64,000 bases of DNA from Tolypeutes matacus (GCA_026826555.1 JAKSZT010054334.1:31588698-31652697), one strand, 5' to 3'; shown: positions 37,001 through 48,290, numbered from the stretch's first letter. The notes: generated by a model from the sequence alone, not told the origin. Program-made: numbers and translations.

Positions 37001-38323
37001 AATGCAATACCAATCAAAATCCCAACAGCTTACCTTACAGAATTAGAGAAGGCAATTACCAAATTCATCCGAATAGCCAAAAGTATTCTAAAAAAGAAGA
37101 ACAATGTGGGAGGAATTTCACTGCCTGACCTTGAAACATATTACAAAGCTACAGTGGTCAAAACAGCATGGTACTGGCATAAAGATAGACATATCGATCA
37201 GTGGAATAGAATTGAGAATCCAGAAATAAACCCTCACCTATAGAGTCAACTGGTTTTTGACAAACCTACCAAGCCCACGCTGATAGGAAAAAAACAGTCT
37301 CTTCAACAAATGGTGTTGGGAGAACTAGATATCTATAACCAAAAGAAAGAAAGAGGACCTCTATCTCACCCCCTATATAAGAATCAACTCAAAATGGATC
37401 AAAGATCTAAATATAAAAGCCAGGACCATAAAACTACTAGAAGAAAATGTAGGGAAACATCTTCAAGACCTTGTAGTAGGTGGTGGTTTCTTGGACCTCA
37501 CACCTAAAGCACGTGCAACAAAAGAAAAAGTAGATAAATGGGACCTCCTCAAAATTAAACACTTTTGCACCTCACAGGACTTTGTCAGAAGGGTGAAAAG
37601 GCAGCCGACTCAATGGGAAAAAATATTTGGAAATCACATATCTGATAAGGGTTTAATATCCAGTATATATAAAGAGATGTTACAACTCAACAATAAAAAG
37701 ACAAATGACCCAATTAAAAAATGGGCCAAAGACTTGAATAGACATTTCTCCGATGAAGAAATACAAATGGCAAAAAAACACATGAAGAAATGCTGAACAT
37801 CACTCATGATTAGGGAAATGCAAATCAAAACTACAATGAGATATCATTTCACACCTATCAGAATGGCCACTATTAAAAAGACAGAGAACTACAAGTGTTG
37901 GACAGGATGTGGAGAGATAGGATCACTTCTTCACTGTTGGTGGGAATGCAGGATGGTACAACCACTATGGAGTACTGTTTGGCAGTTCCTAAAGAAGATG
38001 AATATAGACTTGCCATGTGACCCTGCAATACCACTACTGGGTATATACCCGGAAGAACTGATAGCAGTGACACCAACAGACGTCTGCACACCGATGTTCA
38101 TAGCCACATTATTCACCATTGCCAAAAGTTGGAAATACCCCCGGTATCCATCAATGAATGGATAAACAAACTGTGATCTGTTCACACGATGGAATATTAT
38201 GCAGCTGTAAGAAGAAATGAAGTCATAAAGCATATGGCAACATGGATGAACCTGGAGGACATTATATTGAGTGAAGCAAGCCAGACACAAAAGGACAAAT
38301 ACTGTATGAATGCATTACTATGA
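34021..38323 (+). pseudogene. L1 ORF2 (endonuclease-reverse transcriptase), broken
   Basis: ORF2p nicks DNA and reverse-transcribes L1 RNA. The endonuclease domain opens at 34021 with 'SLNVNGLN' (about residue 12), 'QETHLR' and 'GDFNTPL', all characteristic of the APE-like fold. An LTR splits it at 34560-35062. The reading resumes in the matching phase at 35063. The reverse transcriptase has 'NYRPISLMN', '[13 protein letters not shown]' and the catalytic box reading FVDD at 36623-36634, where FADD is usual. Frames shift near 35460, at about 36305 (one base missing in the 'aaaaacacatgatc' stretch) and near 36722. In-frame stops include TAA at 36902 and 36917. The C-terminal cysteine-rich region ('[18 protein letters not shown]') is present near 37900. 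Clearly inactive. Confidence 0.92.
34560..35062 (-). mobile_element. Solo LTR, family A, inserted in L1 ORF2
   Basis: It starts TGTATTAGTCAGCCAAAG and ends 'ccaacggttaca'. Identical 5-mers gacat flank it at 34555-34559 and 35063-35067. These bases are a single site in ORF2, so the LTR integrated after the L1 did. It lies antisense to the L1. It is about 80 bp shorter than the copy at 19.5 kb because of internal deletions. Minus-strand AATAAA lies near 34620. Confidence 0.9.
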
Positions 38324-38357
38324 ACCAAATATATTGTGTAATATATTGTTTGATTCA

Positions 38358-38400
38358 CAAAAAAACAAACAAACAAAACAACAACAACAACAACAACAAA
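38358..38400 (+). repeat. L1 A-rich tail with (AAC)n
   Basis: The tail reads as A runs punctuated by C, then five or more AAC units. It sits directly before the 3' target duplication. Tails of this kind grow by slippage after insertion. Confidence 0.85.
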
Positions 38401-38414
38401 AAAGAGAATATGGT

Positions 38415-39094
38415 GTCAGCATCTGATGTGACTTCTTGTACTCCCTCTGCCACAGATATGCTCCCTTGTCCAACTGCCTCTATTCTACTTTTCTTCCGAC
38501 TTCTTTAACTTTCACTCCTCCTTATCTTCCCGTTATCAGAAAAATACCTAATTCTTGGGATTTAGAGATACTTTTCAAATTGCTTTGAAACCCTTCTCAT
38601 TAGGTTTGAAGTGAGGGCAAAGCAGCCCCCTCTCTTCCCCATAGGGGGGGAATAATACAGAGAGAATGGAAACTCCCCTATAAAATCTCATTTTCACTGC
38701 TTCAGCCTCAATCTTTTTACCTTCTATTCGAGTTAGGGGGCAGGGGACACAAAAATGCTTTTCAGATCCCCTATCTGCAAGCCCTGCACTTTCCTTTGGA
38801 ACATGGAGATACTTGGTACCTATGGCTTTGTTCTCAGTCTTTGAGGCCTCGTCCAGAATCCAGACATGAGTCCCAACCTGACATCCTGTCATACTTGGTA
38901 CTTTCCCAAACAAAAATGTTCTTGTTTCAGCTTAACTTACTCTAGAACTGTCTTTTTGTTTAAGATCCACCTGAATCCATGGTATTCTGAAGTTTCCCTG
39001 TTTCAATGATCAATTATCATGTCTTTAAACTACTTTAATATCTCTTCCACTTATTTTGAATTGTGCATGCACCATCTTGGATGATTATTTCTCT
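38415..39094. other. Unassigned unique sequence
   Basis: A 112-codon minus-strand frame (38575-38913) is present but has no recognisable motif. No repeat is seen. Confidence 0.45.
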
Positions 39095-39560
39095 TTATGG
39101 CCTTTATGTAGCCTGTTTCCCCATCTAGACTCTAAGCCTTTTAAGGGTTGCTTATCCTCCACTTTGTATCACCAGTGCTTGGTATAGTGACTTACAATAA
39201 GCCATACAATTTGATGACTGTGAACACTCAAAGAAGAAATATTTCTTCACAAGTAAAATTTCAGAATCAAAAGTTGTGTGTTAACACAAATACCTTCTCA
39301 ACTAGTAAGATTCAGCACGTGTTAAATCTTCAAAGAAGACTTTTTCTGGTCCTTGTCCTTACCTGACTGGATCAATCATTCCTAAATTAGGTACGTTGTA
39401 CCTACTACTGTAATTGCAGTTGTATGGCCTCTTCGTGTTTATTTCTATCGATGTGTATCTCTCTTTAAACTATAAGCACCTTGAGGGCAGTCTTTGCTTT
39501 GTTCATTGTCAAAGCCTCACACCTTACCTGGCAGAAGCGTTATAAGAATTGGTAACTTGT
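39095..39560 (+). mobile_element. L2-like fragments, sense
   Basis: Two L2 3'-type patches are visible: 'ctagactctaagcctttta' to 'caccagtgcttggtatag' (about 39120-39195) and 'aaactataagcaccttgagg' to 'cacaccttacctggcag' (about 39465-39535). Between them the sequence is not L2. The assignment of each patch is by short phrase match. Confidence 0.5.
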
Positions 39561-41975
39561 TAGAGCATTATCATTATTAATAAAATGCTAAGTTACATTC
39601 TAAAAATTATTAAAGATTGAGATTATTTGACAGGAACAAAAATGTAATCACTTTTAAACTACTGGCATAAAAATTGCACTCATATCAACTATTCACAGTT
39701 CAAATTAAAATGGAATCCTACTTATAAGAATATTGGAAAAGAAAATGGTTTTGCATTAAAGCTTTCTGGTTTTTTACTTAATAAATTGCTGTTAGTTACA
39801 ATGAATATTTAGAAAATTTTAGCTTTTAGATGCACTCTGTTCTATGCATATTGATGTCATGTGAAATTATTTTTATTTTGACAAAAGATATGAAAAATAA
39901 TTTAAAGAATTATAAAGATGCAAAACATTGGCTCTGGTGACCTTATGTTTTTATGGTTATGCCATATATATCCCAAATAAATCAAGTCCATTGTATTGTT
40001 GCATCTTAAATTGTATGAAGATTTAATTTAAGGCCAATGTTGATAACATTGTAGATAAATGAACAATGTTCTTTGCATGGATAGTTTTACAGCAGAGACT
40101 CATCATGGTTGGAGAGTTAAAACTCCATTAGAGTTTCCATTATAAATTTTTAAAGGAGTCTTGTTCTCTGGTTTGAAATTTAGTATTTAATCCTAAGACT
40201 TGAAATATATTACTGATTAAAAGGAATTGTTTTACCTCAGTTAAAAGATGCAGTCACTAAAGAAGTTGGTGGTTGGCTTCTATATTTCCTAACATTATTA
40301 AAAGATAATATCATCCCATACAAGATGATGAATCAGCAAAGGCAACACCAGGTATTGCAAATTCAAGTAAATTCTGAATTCTAGCCTGAAATAAGCCCTA
40401 ACCAGTAGTGTGATGTCTCCTTTCCCTTACCTATTACTGAAATAGGTGGGTTGGAGAGGAAGATGCTTAAAACTTTCCATCTATCTATCTATCTATCTAT
40501 CTACCTATTATTAACTATCTATTGTCTCCCAATATCTATCAGTTACATAGTATCATCAGGTGTCTCCACCAAATACATTTGTACTAATTATAATACTATA
40601 TGTACTAAAAACATAGAGGAGAAATGAAAATCCTGCATTCCGTCTCCTCGCTAATGGGCTGCTTCTGTTAAGCTCCATTGCAGACTGTGAGAATCCATTT
40701 CACATTTACGATCACCAGGAAGACCATCCGAGAGCAGCTCATTTATTAAGAATCGTTACACAAACACATTCTTTAAGAACCATTTAAATTGGCAAAATAT
40801 ATAATTTTGTAAATTAGTTACATTAAGGTTATAGTAGATGCCTTATAAGAAAAATCGTTTATACTATACAAGGCCATCATACTTTGGAGTAATTTAGATC
40901 CCAAAAGATTAATTTGCATAATAGAGTATGACCACTTAAAAAAGAATCACAATAATGCCTAACCCAAAGTACTTTTTCATCAAAGTAGGCACAGACTCAT
41001 GGGAGCTAATTTTTTAATTGGCTTCTTTCTGTAAAATCAATATCCAAGGAAGCCTAAAGTTTCTTACACAAAAATAGAATGAATTGCTTCAGGTAATGAG
41101 ATTCCACACCTTACCAATGTTCACTAGCTACAAGAAAGGAAAATCTTTATTGTTTTTTAAAACATCCAAAGACCACATTAAGTACCTAATTGCAAGTAGT
41201 GTTGGGTTAAATACTATATAGCAAGACTTGGGCTTAAAACAGAAGCTTGAATAACATGATGAAGGCATGTATTTAGCATATATATTAAACATTTAAACAT
41301 TATATATGTGTCTATATATGACATTATATAAGCCTATATATGTATATAGATATATATGCATTTTTTATATATATATAAAATCTCTATTCAGAGAGGTAAT
41401 TATACTTCAGGAATGAAGAGTGAATATTTCAAGTTTTGCTGAACAGGGAGCTGGTTGTAAATCTCTCAGATAGTTGTAGTTTGTCACTTTTCTTTGGTTT
41501 TTGTCAACTCTGGGGCAAATGAACTGCTTTTGCTATTCTCTGTGTGAGAGCCCTTTATATACTGGACGACTATGATCAAAGTTCTTCTCAGTTTTATTTA
41601 TTTATTTTTGCAAACAGAATAAACCTTGTTCTTTCAATATTTCTTTTAGGTATTATATTCAATTAAATAGTCTCTGCAGCTCATCTCTGAAACCTCTCTG
41701 TGTTCTTTACAGCCCTCATTAGTTTTTCAAGCTTATCCTAATAATGTTCTGACTGATTTTTCCCCAACACAATGGCAAGACCACCTCATGCATTTTTTGT
41801 TTGTTTGTTTGAACTTACAATGTCATCCTTGCTTTTTACTCTGTGGACAGGGCTTTATTGCAGACTCTAAGCAAGCATGTCATTGACCGTGTCCTGTCAA
41901 ACTTGTACTTTGTCAAACTCTTGCCTGTCTGAACTTGTGCAAAAGTTCTCTTTCCTCATGTGTATTATGCACCAA
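39561..41975. other. AT-rich unassigned sequence with microsatellites
   Basis: There is no gene. It contains a CTAT tetranucleotide run at 40479-40504 and an alternating TA-rich block at 41270-41380 that has several overlapping short palindromes. The rest is AT-rich. Confidence 0.5.
40479..40504. repeat. (CTAT)n microsatellite
   Basis: About six uninterrupted copies of CTAT, followed by imperfect copies. Confidence 0.9.
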
Positions 41976-42439
41976 TTATCCCTTTTCAGCATCTTCTATT
42001 ACTTCTTCAGTTGACAAGGTCACTTCAATACTACATTCATCTTCTGAGATGCCAGCATGTTCACTAAGGGCAGCATTTTTTGCAATGTTACTCATCTGTG
42101 AATGGTATTCAGGTCCCTCTCTCATTAAAAATGGAAGACCCTGAGCACAGAACTGAGCATTTTGTAGTATTTTCTTTATGCCTGTCCAATTTGACACTGA
42201 TCTACTCATAGGCATTTTATAGGGTAGGATCCTAAAACCAGTAGTATATCCAATGAATGATGGTATTGTCTCTGTTTTGACAAAGTATTGATATCCATGC
42301 CTTGTGAGACTAAATTAAAGTCACTACATTTTTGAAGAGAGATTATATCTCTGAATTCTTGTAGAGCTCTCCAACCTGTCATAAGAGCAATTTGTACTAA
42401 TTGAAGAAAGACATTGATAGGAAAAGCACATAGCTTCAT
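41976..42439 (-). pseudogene. Unidentified minus-strand coding-like remnant in two frames
   Basis: Two adjoining minus-strand frames overlap by 10 bp: 42206-42439 (77 codons) then 41976-42215 (79 codons). The junction, near 42210, looks like a single frameshift within one former reading of about 155 codons. The first part is hydrophobic with 'WRALQEF'. The middle has 'LSKQRQYHHSLDILLVLGSYP'-type text, and the last part is acidic ('EDECSIEVTLSTEEVIED'). The coherent amino-acid character over both frames argues for real ancestry. A Gag matrix region of an ERVL-like element is possible by general character, or a retroposed host gene. I cannot decide, and no LTR of matching orientation is close by. 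Confidence 0.4.
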
Positions 42440-43554
42440 TAGGAGAGGGGTTTGTTACTAACCCTCATTCTATGGCAAGTTAACTTCATCCATACTCCCT
42501 TTTGGTTCCTGAACTGAGGATAGTCACTGGGCTAGGTTTTGCTATTAGGGAGGGTTAACCTACCAAAAAGGCAGAAACTCAGCCCACCCCCCCACCCCAC
42601 CCCCAGTGCTCCATGTGTTCACATAAGAGCAGATCATCTCAGGGCTGTCTCCTCAAGGCAACTCCAGCTGGTTTGTTTCCTCCTTTTTTCCCACCCTCCA
42701 TCTGCTCTGCCAAGAGAGCCATCTTTCATCTGTGAACCTGCAAGTATGTCTGAGCTTGTTGGGCCTAAGATTTATATTAGATGGGAAAATAGGAGACCTC
42801 ACTTTGGACTCAAGTCTAAATTTGTATTTTAGGATACCTTACCAAAGAGGCCCTCTTTTGGGCATTGGGTGCTGCTAATAATAGGGTCACACTGATTCCT
42901 GTACTTGTGTAATTCTGTGTAGAGTAACCCAGGGGTCTCCATGAGAAAGACAGGCCATGGCAAATTATAAATACTTCACAGTCCCTAGTTGTGAAGTCAT
43001 AGAGGTAACAAACATTTAACATTGACTCCCAAAGAAGGGCTAAGTGGATATTGTCATTGAGAAGCAAATTATCAGATATGGAGATGGTGTGACTGGTGTG
43101 GCTGATTTTATCTGGAACAGACCATTTGGTTCATTTTAGCAAGAAAAAGATTTTTGCTATTAAAACAGGCTTTTCCAAGAGTTTGAAATATCCAGTAAAT
43201 GAGAGAACAGGATCTAGATCTGACTGAGTATAGGAATTTCTTTTTTTAGGGTAGAAGTTTCGGTAGTGATTGTTGTGCTCCTGGGAAGAACTTTAGAGTT
43301 TAATTTTTTCAGAATTCTCATTTTCTGCTCAGGTGTGAGGATCAGGAATCCCAGGATACACTGCTAGGCTCCAAATCAATAGGGTTTTGTTATATATATG
43401 GCTAGGCATAAGCTTAGAACAAAACTTAGAACAAAAGTTATGTAAATGAAGGTAGGGATGGACACTGCCCACTCCTTTTGCCATTCCAGGCCTGCCTTTG
43501 CCTACCTCCTAAAGTCTCTCCTCATTGATTTCATCATGTATCACTTTTCTGGTT
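42440..43554. other. Unassigned sequence with a C-rich patch
   Basis: A C-rich tract lies at about 42583-42606. Frames of 97 codons (42539-42832) and 83 codons (42816-43067) have no motif. The region could be the 5' side of the remnant at 41976-42439, but nothing shows it. Confidence 0.4.
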
Positions 43555-43997
43555 TGTGATGGTTAGGCTAATGTGTCAACTTGGCCAAGTAATAATGCCC
43601 AGTTGTTTGGTCAAGGAAGCACTGGGCTAATTGTAATACAAGGGCATTTCATCAGTGATTTGCTTGCATAGATGGCTAGTTACAGCTACTGTTAACTAAG
43701 GAATTTGCCGCCAGTAATGAGTGATGTCTCATCCAATCAATTGAAGGCATTAAAAAAGGCAGTGATTTCAGCATTCAGAGAGAAAATTCCCATCTCTGCT
43801 TTAATCTCTACTTTAGGCAGCCAGTGTCTCCTGGGAACTCATCAGGGACCTTCATCAGAGCCCCTGGTTGTCAGCCTGCCCAACAGAATTTGGACTTGTG
43901 CATCCCCATGGTCGTGTGAGACAATTTTATAAAATCTCCTACTATTTAAAGATATCTCCTGCCAGTTCTCTTTCCCCAGAGAACTCTGACTAATACA
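43555..43997 (+). mobile_element. MLT2-like ERVL solo LTR with perfect 5-bp duplication
   Basis: It starts TGTGATGGTTAGGCTAATG and ends 'ctctgactaataca'. Flanking 5-mers tggtt (43550-43554 and 43998-44002) are identical. It aligns with 20586-21031 over its length, including 'tcatccaatcaattgaaggc' and 'gatatctcctgccagttctc'. It is a 443-bp solo LTR with no retroviral interior. Confidence 0.82.
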
Positions 43998-44563
43998 TGG
44001 TTCTTCTCCTATTGTCCAAAAGGATCCTTCTCTGTCTCCTGTTCCCTCAAGGTTTGTCCCTGACCTTCTCTTTACATTCTCTTCCCTGGAGACCTAATGT
44101 GCTTCCACCAGGGGCAGATGCAAGTTTCCTAGAGCATAAAGCTTATGGAATTTGTTAGGTTCTCATTTAGGTCCCCCAAGCATCTCTGTTTTGCAAATTT
44201 TACACAAACCATTGACCATGGGAAAATGTGGTGGTTTGTAAGTTATTGCCTCTCAAACCTACTCTTCTATACTCCATTTCCCAATGCTGAGGCTGGTACT
44301 CTGAAAACCACATTTCACTTTTGCCAGTTGGCTCCCTCTAAGGCTCTAATATTAGTACATCCTAGAGGAAGACCAGAAGACCAGAGGGGGGCTCCTTTCC
44401 ACATACCACTTCATCCTGACCCTATCATTCTAGCAATACTGCTTCACCCAGGCAGCAGCAGTTCATTCAGGAGTAGTAGTTGATTCTAATGTATGGTTTT
44501 TCCTACAGTCCTAGAACAAATCTAATCACATGATTTCAGAGCACCAGCTGGCCAGAGCCTCAC
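43998..44563. other. Unassigned unique sequence
   Basis: A 112-codon plus-strand frame (44145-44483) is present and has no motif. No repeat is seen. Confidence 0.4.
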
Positions 44564-45210
44564 TGTGTTAGTCAGCCAAAGAGGTGCTGATGCATAGTAC
44601 CAGAATTCTGTTGGTTTTTATAAAGGGTATTTATTTGGGGTAAAAGTTTACAGTTATAAGGCCCTAAAGAGTCCAACTCAAGGTACCATAAGAGGTACTT
44701 TCTTATCCAAGTCAGATGCTACACATTGAAGTAAGATGGTGGGCCTGGTCTCTCCTTCCTTCTTCCTTTAAGGCTCTGTGGTCCCAGCTTCTTCTGATCT
44801 CAGCTGTAGGCTGGCAAAGGGTTTGTTTCTTTCTGGGCTTCCTCAGCTCAGCTGCTCTGTTCTCTTCAGCTGCAAACTATCAGGCAAATGGCTCATTTCT
44901 CTTCCCGAGGCTGCAGGATCAGAGTTCTCTCCTCTGCTGTGTCTGTGGAGCTCTCTTTCTTCCTGTGTCTCCTTCTGTGTGTCTTCTTGGGTGAGTGTCC
45001 ATTTATATAGCCCACCAAGGGGGTGGGGACTCAATCCTGAGTCATGCCCCACTGGCATGGTCAAATCAAAGCTCTAATTTTAACATAATTTAATCAAAGA
45101 CATCTCAGCTGAATCAAATATAGTCAAAGGGTATCACACCCAGAGGAACAGACCACTTTACAAACATAATCCTTCTTTTTGGAATTCATAAATAATATCA
45201 AACTGCTACA
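44564..45210 (-). mobile_element. Solo LTR, family A
   Basis: It starts TGTGTTAGTCAGCCAAAG and ends 'aactgctaca'. Flanking 5-mers ctcac (44559-44563) and cccac (45211-45215) match at 4 of 5 positions. Its 647 bp make it longer than the 19.5-kb copy. It shares extra blocks with the copy at 58.3 kb, such as 'cctaaagagtcc' and 'atagcccaccaagg', so these two form a subfamily. Short frames inside are not genes. Confidence 0.85.
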
Positions 45211-45369
45211 CCCACCTCAAAGATCTGAGTTCCAGCTCCCTGTGGCCTCTCCTACAGCTTTTCAGTTTTAATAATTCCAAAGTTTCCCCTTCTTATCCAG
45301 CCCATGGGAAGGAACCAGCTCCTGTATTTAATCTTCTATGGCATATTTTGGGTCTGCTTTACCTCAATA

Positions 45370-45719
45370 TTGGGGTATAATTTATATACAGTAAAATTCA
45401 TCTATCTTATACAATTCTATCAGTTTTGACAAATGTATGCAGTCATATAACCATCACCTAAATCAAGATTTGAACAGTTCCATCAACCCCCAAATATTAT
45501 TTTGTTCCCCAAAATAATCCTTGTACTCAACCATCCCCCACCCAGCCCATGGCAATCACTGATCTATTTTCTTTTATCACAATTTTGTCATTTTAAGAGT
45601 ATCACAGAAATGAAATCATATAGTATATAGTCTTTTGAGTCTGACTTCTGTCACTTAGCATATTTAAAATTCATCCATGTACATGCATTTAGCTGAGTAC
45701 ATGGATGATTTATTCTTTT
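45370..45719 (-). mobile_element. Old L1 3' region, antisense (part 1)
   Basis: Antisense phrases typical of old L1M elements are present: 'ggggtataatttatatacag', 'aaccatcacctaaatcaag' and 'ctgacttctgtcacttagc'. The sequence stops at the poly-T of the young L1 insertion and resumes at 46481. Confidence 0.7.
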
Positions 45720-46480
45720 TTTTTTTATTATTTATTTTTATTATGGGTAAAAATCAAAATTCTCACAATACATACAAACATTTGCAAAATGATATATAAA
45801 TATATATGCATATATGTGTATTTGCTTACAAAAATGTTATTTTTATATATATATATATACATATATTTTAAGAGGTGCTTAGATTACCCAAAATATTACA
45901 CGGAACCCACTGGGATTCCCATGTTGCCCACCTCCCACCCCTCCCACCACATCCCACACAAACATCTCCCACAAGTGTGGCCCACCACCCTCAATGGACT
46001 TACACATCCTGGGGCCTTGCCACCAACCATAGACCACAGTTCATATCGTAGACCACACTCTCTCCCACTCAGTTCTGAGTGGTGTGTGCTGATTTAAAAT
46101 GGCCTACATCCGTTGCCACAACGGTACTCAGGACAACCTCTAACTCCCAAAGAAGCCCCTGTATTTCAACTGCTCATCCCCTCCCTACCCCAAAAGTGTC
46201 AAGTGGCCACTGGCTCCACCTCATTGTTATAATTTCTTCCATTGCTAGAATCACCATATGTGAACAAGAGAATACCATCAAGTCCACTCTAGTCCATAGT
46301 TCTTCCCCCAATCCTGAGGGGACTGGGATGGAGATGTCCACTCCAACTCCAAGTGAGAGAGGGCTTATATCCCATGGATATGGTGGGTGGGATGATCCTG
46401 CCTGCAGATGCAGGCCCTCTCCGTTCCCTGGGATGGCCATTGCCCATCTTTGTCTCCTCACCAGGTGACTTGGATGAGTC
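45720..46480 (-). mobile_element. Young L1 3' end, minus strand, with 13-bp duplication, nested in an older L1
   Basis: The 13-mer gatttattctttt occurs at 45707-45719 and 46481-46493. The insert starts with a T run (poly-A on the minus strand). Read antisense it contains the long-3'UTR L1 sequence, including landmarks such as 'gcaatggaagaaatt' and a 'ggatataagccctctctcac' block. It is truncated at its 5' side and includes no coding sequence. Frames of 130 and 129 codons in it (45705-46468) are artefacts. Confidence 0.85.
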
Positions 46481-46990
46481 GATTTATTCTTTTCATTGCT
46501 GAGTGGTATTCCTTTGTATGGCTATACCAGAATTTAATTATCCTCTCACCAATTGAAGGACCTTTGGGTCATTTCCAAATTTTGACAATTATGAATAAAG
46601 CTGCTATATATATTCATGTACAGGTTTTTGTGTAAAAACAAGTTTTCATTTCCTTTAAGTAAATACCTAGAAGTAAGATTGCTGGGTCATATGGTAAGTA
46701 AATGCTTAACTTTGTAAGAAACTTCCAAACTGTTTTCCTAAGTGGCTCTGCCATTTTGAGTTTCCATTAGTAATATGTGAGAGCTGTAGTTGTACCTCAT
46801 CCATGCCAGCATTTGGCATGTTTGTTTATTTGTGTGCCATTCTTATGTCTATAGTAATATATGGTTTTCATTTGCTTTTCCCTAATGACTCATAATGTTG
46901 AACATCTTTTTATATGCTTATTTTCTGTCCACATAGCTTTTTTGATGAAGAATCTGTTCAACTCTTTTGTTGAACAATTTCCTTCTTTTT
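46481..46990 (-). mobile_element. Old L1 3' region, antisense (part 2)
   Basis: It continues the element interrupted at 45719: 'ttcattgctgagtggtatt', 'tgctgggtcatatggtaag' and 'ccaaactgttttcctaagtg'. These are ORF2 C-terminal and 3' phrases in antisense, consistent with the same ancient L1. Confidence 0.7.
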
Positions 46991-47009
46991 AAACTGAATG
47001 CAATGAAAT

Positions 47010-47200
47010 AGAATTAGTGATGGCCTAGCAGTTAGGAAACATAGATTTACGATTAAACATTGGAGTGAATAGATAAGCCATTTAGCATTTCTGAACCTAA
47101 TTTTTATCTTTTGTGATAAACATTAATAAGGATTATATAAAACAAGGTGTGCTAACTCTCTTGTAAGCTATAAAGTATTACATACATGAATGTTCCACTG
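47010..47200 (+). mobile_element. Possible MIR fragment
   Basis: Weak MIR-like order: 'ggcctagcagttaggaaac', 'gccatttagcatttctgaac', then 'aacattaataaggattata'. It is heavily decayed. The call is tentative. Confidence 0.35.
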
Positions 47201-47503
47201 TCTTCTCTCTATATAATTTAGCACCTTTCCCCTTAAAAGTGTGAAGGCCTCTGTTTTTGGAGTGAATTATTGTTACTACTTATTTACCTAATAATAAAAA
47301 AGTATTTTATTTTTCTACAATCCTAATCTAAATATTATTTTCTTGGTCATTTTAGATATCTTCTGCTATGAATCTCACCTTCTGCTATAGTTCTTTTGCC
47401 TCTACTTCTATGAGACTCAGTTTTGGGGTATTCCACTTTTGAAGATTCCTTGGCTCCCATTCTTGATATCTTTTCAGATTTCCTTGTGGATCTCATGACT
47501 TAT

Positions 47504-48182
47504 TGTTTGTTTGCTAAAAGCTGCTGGGAGCAATATACCAGATCAGTTGGCTTTTATAATGGGAATTTATTAGGCTAAAAGCTTATAGTTCTTTTGCCAT
47601 GGAAGTGCCCAAATCAAAGCATCATCAAGAGATGCTGTTTCACCAAGATGTAGCTGTGGGCAATCAGGCACATGATGTCATTACCTAAAGATGCTGTCTC
47701 TCCAAGCTCAGCTGTGGGTGATCAGGCACATGACAGGGCATAATGGTGGCTCTGCTGGCCTATGCTTTCTCCTCCAGGCTTGCTTTCTCCCTGAGCTCAG
47801 CTGTGGGCTATCAGGCATATGGCTCATCACTCCCCTCTTCTCCAGGCCTTGTCTCTGAGCTTTTCAGGGGGCTCTTTCCATGCCTCTGTGCTCTGCTGAT
47901 TCCTGTCTCCAGCCTTCAGGATCCCTCTCTAAGCCTCTTGGGGTTCTCTGTCTCCACCACTTTGATCTGTGTATGTCTTCATGTTTCTCCCATTTATTAA
48001 GGACTCCAGTAAAATTATTAAAACCCACCCTGGGCCATGCCCTACTGAAGTGATCTAATCAAAAGAAATGTCCCATATCTGAATCTAATCAAAAGGTCCT
48101 ATCTGCAATAGGTTAACATGCACAGGAATATTAGCTCTAAGGACATGATCTTCTGGAGTCCACTCAGCTTCAAACTGTCACA
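47504..48182 (-). mobile_element. Solo LTR, family B
   Basis: It starts TGTTTGTTTGCTAAAAGC and ends 'cttcaaactgtcaca'. Flanking 5-mers cttat (47499-47503) and ctcat (48183-48187) match at 4 of 5 positions. It pairs with the copy at 31179-31817. It carries a partial repeat of an internal 'ctcagctgtgggtgatcaggc' module (47650-47830), which the other copy has only once, so it underwent an internal duplication. Confidence 0.82.
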
Positions 48183-48184
48183 CT

Positions 48185-48290
48185 CATTAAGTCACATATT
48201 CAACAAATACTCAATAAATACTGCATACTATGTGCCAGACACTGGCAACAGCAGTGAAGTGATAGTCATGGTCTTTCCATGATGGTACTT
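48185..48290 (-). mobile_element. L2-like 3' end, antisense
   Basis: 'attcaacaaatactcaataa', 'tactatgtgccagacactgg' and 'cagcagtgaagtgatagtc' follow antisense L2. Confidence 0.5.

Larger units (their letters stand above)
31969..38400 (+). mobile_element. Full-length but inactive L1 with 14-bp target duplication
   Basis: Flanking 14-mers aaagaaaatatggt (31955-31968) and aaagagaatatggt (38401-38414) differ at one base. The body runs from a 5' untranslated region beginning 'catacttccgggaagatgg' through ORF1, ORF2 and a short 3' untranslated region to an A-rich tail ending in (AAC)n. Without the LTR inserted at 34560-35062 it is about 5.9 kb, full length for L1. Both reading frames carry stops and frameshifts, so it cannot move. 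Unlike the L1 ends at 25-28 kb it has only about 80 bp of 3' untranslated sequence, so it belongs to another subfamily. Confidence 0.92.

Noticed and set aside
42583..42606. C-rich tract as a G-quadruplex control element
   Set aside because: The runs of C are short and irregular, with no nearby gene or transcript start to give it a role.
45705..46468. Frames of 130 and 129 codons as a small gene pair
   Set aside because: They lie in an L1 3' untranslated region read in antisense, framed by a poly-T and a 13-bp duplication.
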